Positions 4,644-6,868 of a DNA stretch of 6,868 nucleotides are shown here, in pieces. The first letter of the stretch is position 1. Each line of letters starts with the position of its first letter. Below the pieces are notes generated by a model. That model was given only the letters and a program-made list of their open reading frames with translations, did not search any database and was not told where the DNA came from. This DNA is from Acidimicrobiales bacterium (GTDB lineage Bacteria > Actinomycetota > Acidimicrobiia > Acidimicrobiales > Palsa-688). The DNA is taken from positions 1 through 6,868 of the forward strand of contig JASHVH010000258.1 in the NCBI GenBank assembly GCA_030039575.1, read 5' to 3'. Position numbers and translations under genes: made by a program.

Positions 4644-6868
4644 CTAGGTCCCGGGGGCGGCAACAGCTATCCCTACCGAGGTGGCCGTGGCCCGAGCGTC
4701 GGCGCGGGTCTTGGCCCCGAGCTTGTGGAGGATCGCGTCGACATGCTTCTCGACCGTCCGAACGGAGAGCACGAGCCGTTCGGCGATCTGGCTGTTCTGC
4801 AAGCCCTCGTTCAATAGCGCCAGCACCTCCAGCTCGCGGGCCGTGAGCCCGTACTGGTTCCGGCGGGTCGTGGCCCGGGGGCCGCGCGGCAACGACGCCA
4901 CGCCTCGGTCGCGCAGTCGTCGGGCCACGATCGCCGCGGCTGGGCGGGCTTCGAGCGCCAACAGTTCGTCCAGCGCCAGGCGGAGCCGCGACTCGTCGTC
5001 GGCGTCGGCCAGGCAGAGGGCGGCCTCGTAGGGGCACCCGGCCTCGGCCCAAAAGGCCCGGGCCGCGTCCGAGCAGCCGGCCAGCTGTAGGCCATGGGGC
5101 GATCCCGCCACGACTGGGTTCGCCGCGCCCAGACCGGCACGACGCCGCCACACGCCGAGCTCGTCGGCCAGGGCCGACCCGCATCTCAACGCCAGCGCCA
5201 ACGCCACTTCCGTCGCAGATGCAACGCCGTCAGGATCACACCCGAGCCAAGCGGCTTCGGCGCGAGCCGCCGCCACGGGGCCAAGCCGATTTACCTCACC
5301 CGTTGGTCGGGCCAACTCCCACGCCTCGTCGAGCAGCGCCCTATGGCCGGGGTCCCCGCGCCTCGCCCCGACAAGCCCGAGGACCGTCAGGGCGGTGATG
5401 CCCGGGTTTATCGACGTCCGGGGGATGCGCAAGACCACATCAGCCGCCTCGACTGCTTCTGCCCAGCGGCCCTGTTCGAGGTAAAGGCGCGCCCGGAGCG
5501 AAAGCAAGTAAAGGCGGAGCAGCTCGAACCCTTGGTCGCTGCAGTACCCGAGCCCCTTCGCCAGCACGTCGGCGGCCACGTCGTACCGCCGAACACCCAG
5601 GGCTCTACGCAGGAGCTCTACGTATAGTTCTCCGACGTGTTCGACCAAGCCAGCGCCCTCGGCGTCCTCGAGGATCCGCTCGATTGCCTCCAACCCGCCG
5701 TCGCGAAGCCCGCACGCCAGGACCTTCCGGGCGTGAAGCGCTGTCTCGGTGTCCCCCATTTCCTCAGCCAGCTGCAAGGCCCGTCCGGCCCATTCGGCGC
5801 CCGCCTCCCACCCCTCGGTTTCGCCGATGTTCCCCGCCAAGCTGGCGTACGCCTTGGCCAGGTCGCGACTGGCCGGGAGGGCCTCGAGCACGGCGACAGC
5901 TTCACGAGCGGCCCGCCCCGACTCGCCCGTCCGTCCCGGGCACCAGAGGATCCCGGAGAGGTGCAGCAATGTGCGCGCTTCCCCGAACCTGTCGCCGAGC
6001 GCACGACGGCACTCCAGCGCCGCCTCGAGGGCGGCTATCGATTCATCACTTTGGTCGGTCAGGTCGCACTCATGCGACCGCCGCTCAAGCACGTCGGCCC
6101 GCTCGTCGAGCGGCAGCATTGCCCCGGACCGGAGGATCCGACCGTACTGAGCGGCCGCCTCGCGGTGAGCGCCCATCGAGCTGGCTCGCTCCGCAGCAGG
6201 GAAGGCGAAGCGGACGACAGCGTCGGGTTCCCCGGCCGCCTCGGCGTGGTGGGCCAGCCGAGCGAAGTCCAAGGCGTGGTCCGGGCGAGCGGAGATGGCG
6301 GCGAGAGCCTGACGGTGCAAACGAGCTTTGTTCGCCGGGCCAACCGCGCTCTCCAGGCTGAGACGGGCCAACTCGTGCCGGAACACCACCCCGTCGCCCT
6401 CCGGCACCAGCATGCCGGCAGCGACGCACTCGTCGATGGCCTGGACGGCCGCGCCCGCCAGCGCTTCAAGCAGCCACAGCTCGGCTCGTTGGGGGACCAC
6501 CGCCGCCGCCTCGAGGAGGCTCCGGGCACTGGGGCTCAGTCGCGCGGCCCGGGCCAGCACGGCGTCCTTGACCGTGGCCGGGATCTCTTGGCTGCCGCTG
6601 GCCAGGACTTCTACCACGAAAAACGGGTTGCCCCCGGTCTTGTCGTACAGTTCTCGGCCGTCCACGTCGTGCGGCGCCGCCAGTTGGCCTACGGCGGCGG
6701 GTGACAGAGGTGCCAGCTTCAGCCGTCGGACGGCTCTTGTCGTAGCCAGTTCCCCCAGGACCCTCCGCAGTGGGTGGGCGTTCTCGAGGGCGTCGTCGCG
6801 GTAGGTACCGACCACCAGGGCCGGGACTGTCCCGGCCCGGCGCACGAGCAGGGTGAAGACGTCGAGGG
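4644..6868 (-). CDS. LuxR-family regulator with AAA ATPase and TPR-like middle (LAL type), 5' end outside window
   Basis: This is a large transcriptional regulator of the LAL/MalT-like kind: an N-terminal STAND-type ATPase, a helical repeat middle and a C-terminal LuxR DNA-binding domain. The visible 741 codons start inside the ATPase, shortly after the expected Walker B, with LDVFTLLVRRAGTVPALVVG then TYRDD, and LYDKTGGNPFFVVEVL further on; Walker A and B would lie off the window. The long middle is rich in alanine and leucine helices with TPR-like spacing, typical of ligand- or protein-sensing regions. The C-terminal helix-turn-helix (DNA about 4850-4680) reads LTARELEVLALLNEGL, then NSQIAERLVLSVRTVEKHV with the usual recognition helix, ending SVGIAVAAPGT before TAG at 4644. 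The GTG at 6845 is not the true start, because family sequence continues upstream of it in frame to the window edge. Regulated genes and inducer are not evident. The 3' end abuts the MNT remnant. Confidence 0.95.
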   Translation of the reverse strand, partial: LDVFTLLVRRAGTVPALVVGTYRDDALENAHPLRRVLGELATTRAVRRLKLAPLSPAAVGQLAAPHDVDGRELYDKTGGNPFFVVEVLASGSQEIPATVKDAVLARAARLSPSARSLLEAAAVVPQRAELWLLEALAGAAVQAIDECVAAGMLVPEGDGVVFRHELARLSLESAVGPANKARLHRQALAAISARPDHALDFARLAHHAEAAGEPDAVVRFAFPAAERASSMGAHREAAAQYGRILRSGAMLPLDERADVLERRSHECDLTDQSDESIAALEAALECRRALGDRFGEARTLLHLSGILWCPGRTGESGRAAREAVAVLEALPASRDLAKAYASLAGNIGETEGWEAGAEWAGRALQLAEEMGDTETALHARKVLACGLRDGGLEAIERILEDAEGAGLVEHVGELYVELLRRALGVRRYDVAADVLAKGLGYCSDQGFELLRLYLLSLRARLYLEQGRWAEAVEAADVVLRIPRTSINPGITALTVLGLVGARRGDPGHRALLDEAWELARPTGEVNRLGPVAAARAEAAWLGCDPDGVASATEVALALALRCGSALADELGVWRRRAGLGAANPVVAGSPHGLQLAGCSDAARAFWAEAGCPYEAALCLADADDESRLRLALDELLALEARPAAAIVARRLRDRGVASLPRGPRATTRRNQYGLTARELEVLALLNEGLQNSQIAERLVLSVRTVEKHVDAILHKLGAKTRADARATATSVGIAVAAPGT

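Noticed and set aside
5637..6704. Plus-strand open frame of 355 codons opposite the LuxR gene
   Set aside because: It has no recognisable domain, its composition follows from the GC-biased codons of the opposite strand, and the LuxR frame there has clear homology.

Overview
The window is very GC-rich DNA with several hallmarks of a high-GC actinomycete: an ileS gene preceded by a translational T-box with a short Stem I, an IleRS of the eukaryote-like type 2 class, a large LuxR-type ATPase regulator, and a cytoplasmic YceI paired with a MarR regulator. No gene fixes the genus. An actinobacterial (Actinomycetota) chromosome is the best reading, and anything finer would be a guess.

Layout. Positions 1-2665 (minus) hold most of ileS, whose 3' end lies outside the window (888 complete codons visible). 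Positions about 2666-2872 hold its T-box leader, with a readable Stem I and AUC specifier, a Stem IIA/B pseudoknot, the T-box bulge and a sequestrator over the ribosome binding site. Positions 2932-3450 (minus) encode a MarR-family regulator. It is divergent from yceI (3555-4127, plus), and the 104-bp gap between them carries two copies of an inverted repeat GTTGA-N4-TCAAY, 40 bp apart. Positions 4202-4262 form a nested palindrome. Positions about 4219-4632 (minus) are the broken remains of a helix-turn-helix/nucleotidyltransferase (MNT) fusion of the antitoxin type. Positions 4644-6868 (minus) are the C-terminal three quarters or so of a LAL-type LuxR regulator whose 5' end lies beyond the window.

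How the parts work together. ileS appears to be controlled by uncharged tRNA-Ile at the level of translation initiation, because the alternative pairings readable in the leader either free or cover the Shine-Dalgarno sequence. The MarR protein probably binds the two palindromes and controls both itself and yceI. The stretch between yceI and the LuxR gene looks like decaying accessory DNA: a truncated, twice-frameshifted gene, a small duplication at one end and a palindrome at the other.

No wholly new system is evident. The points most worth a second look are the complete T-box architecture with a possible second anti-Shine-Dalgarno, the GxHH form of the HIGH motif in IleRS, the paired MarR operators, and the MNT remnant bounded by repeats.
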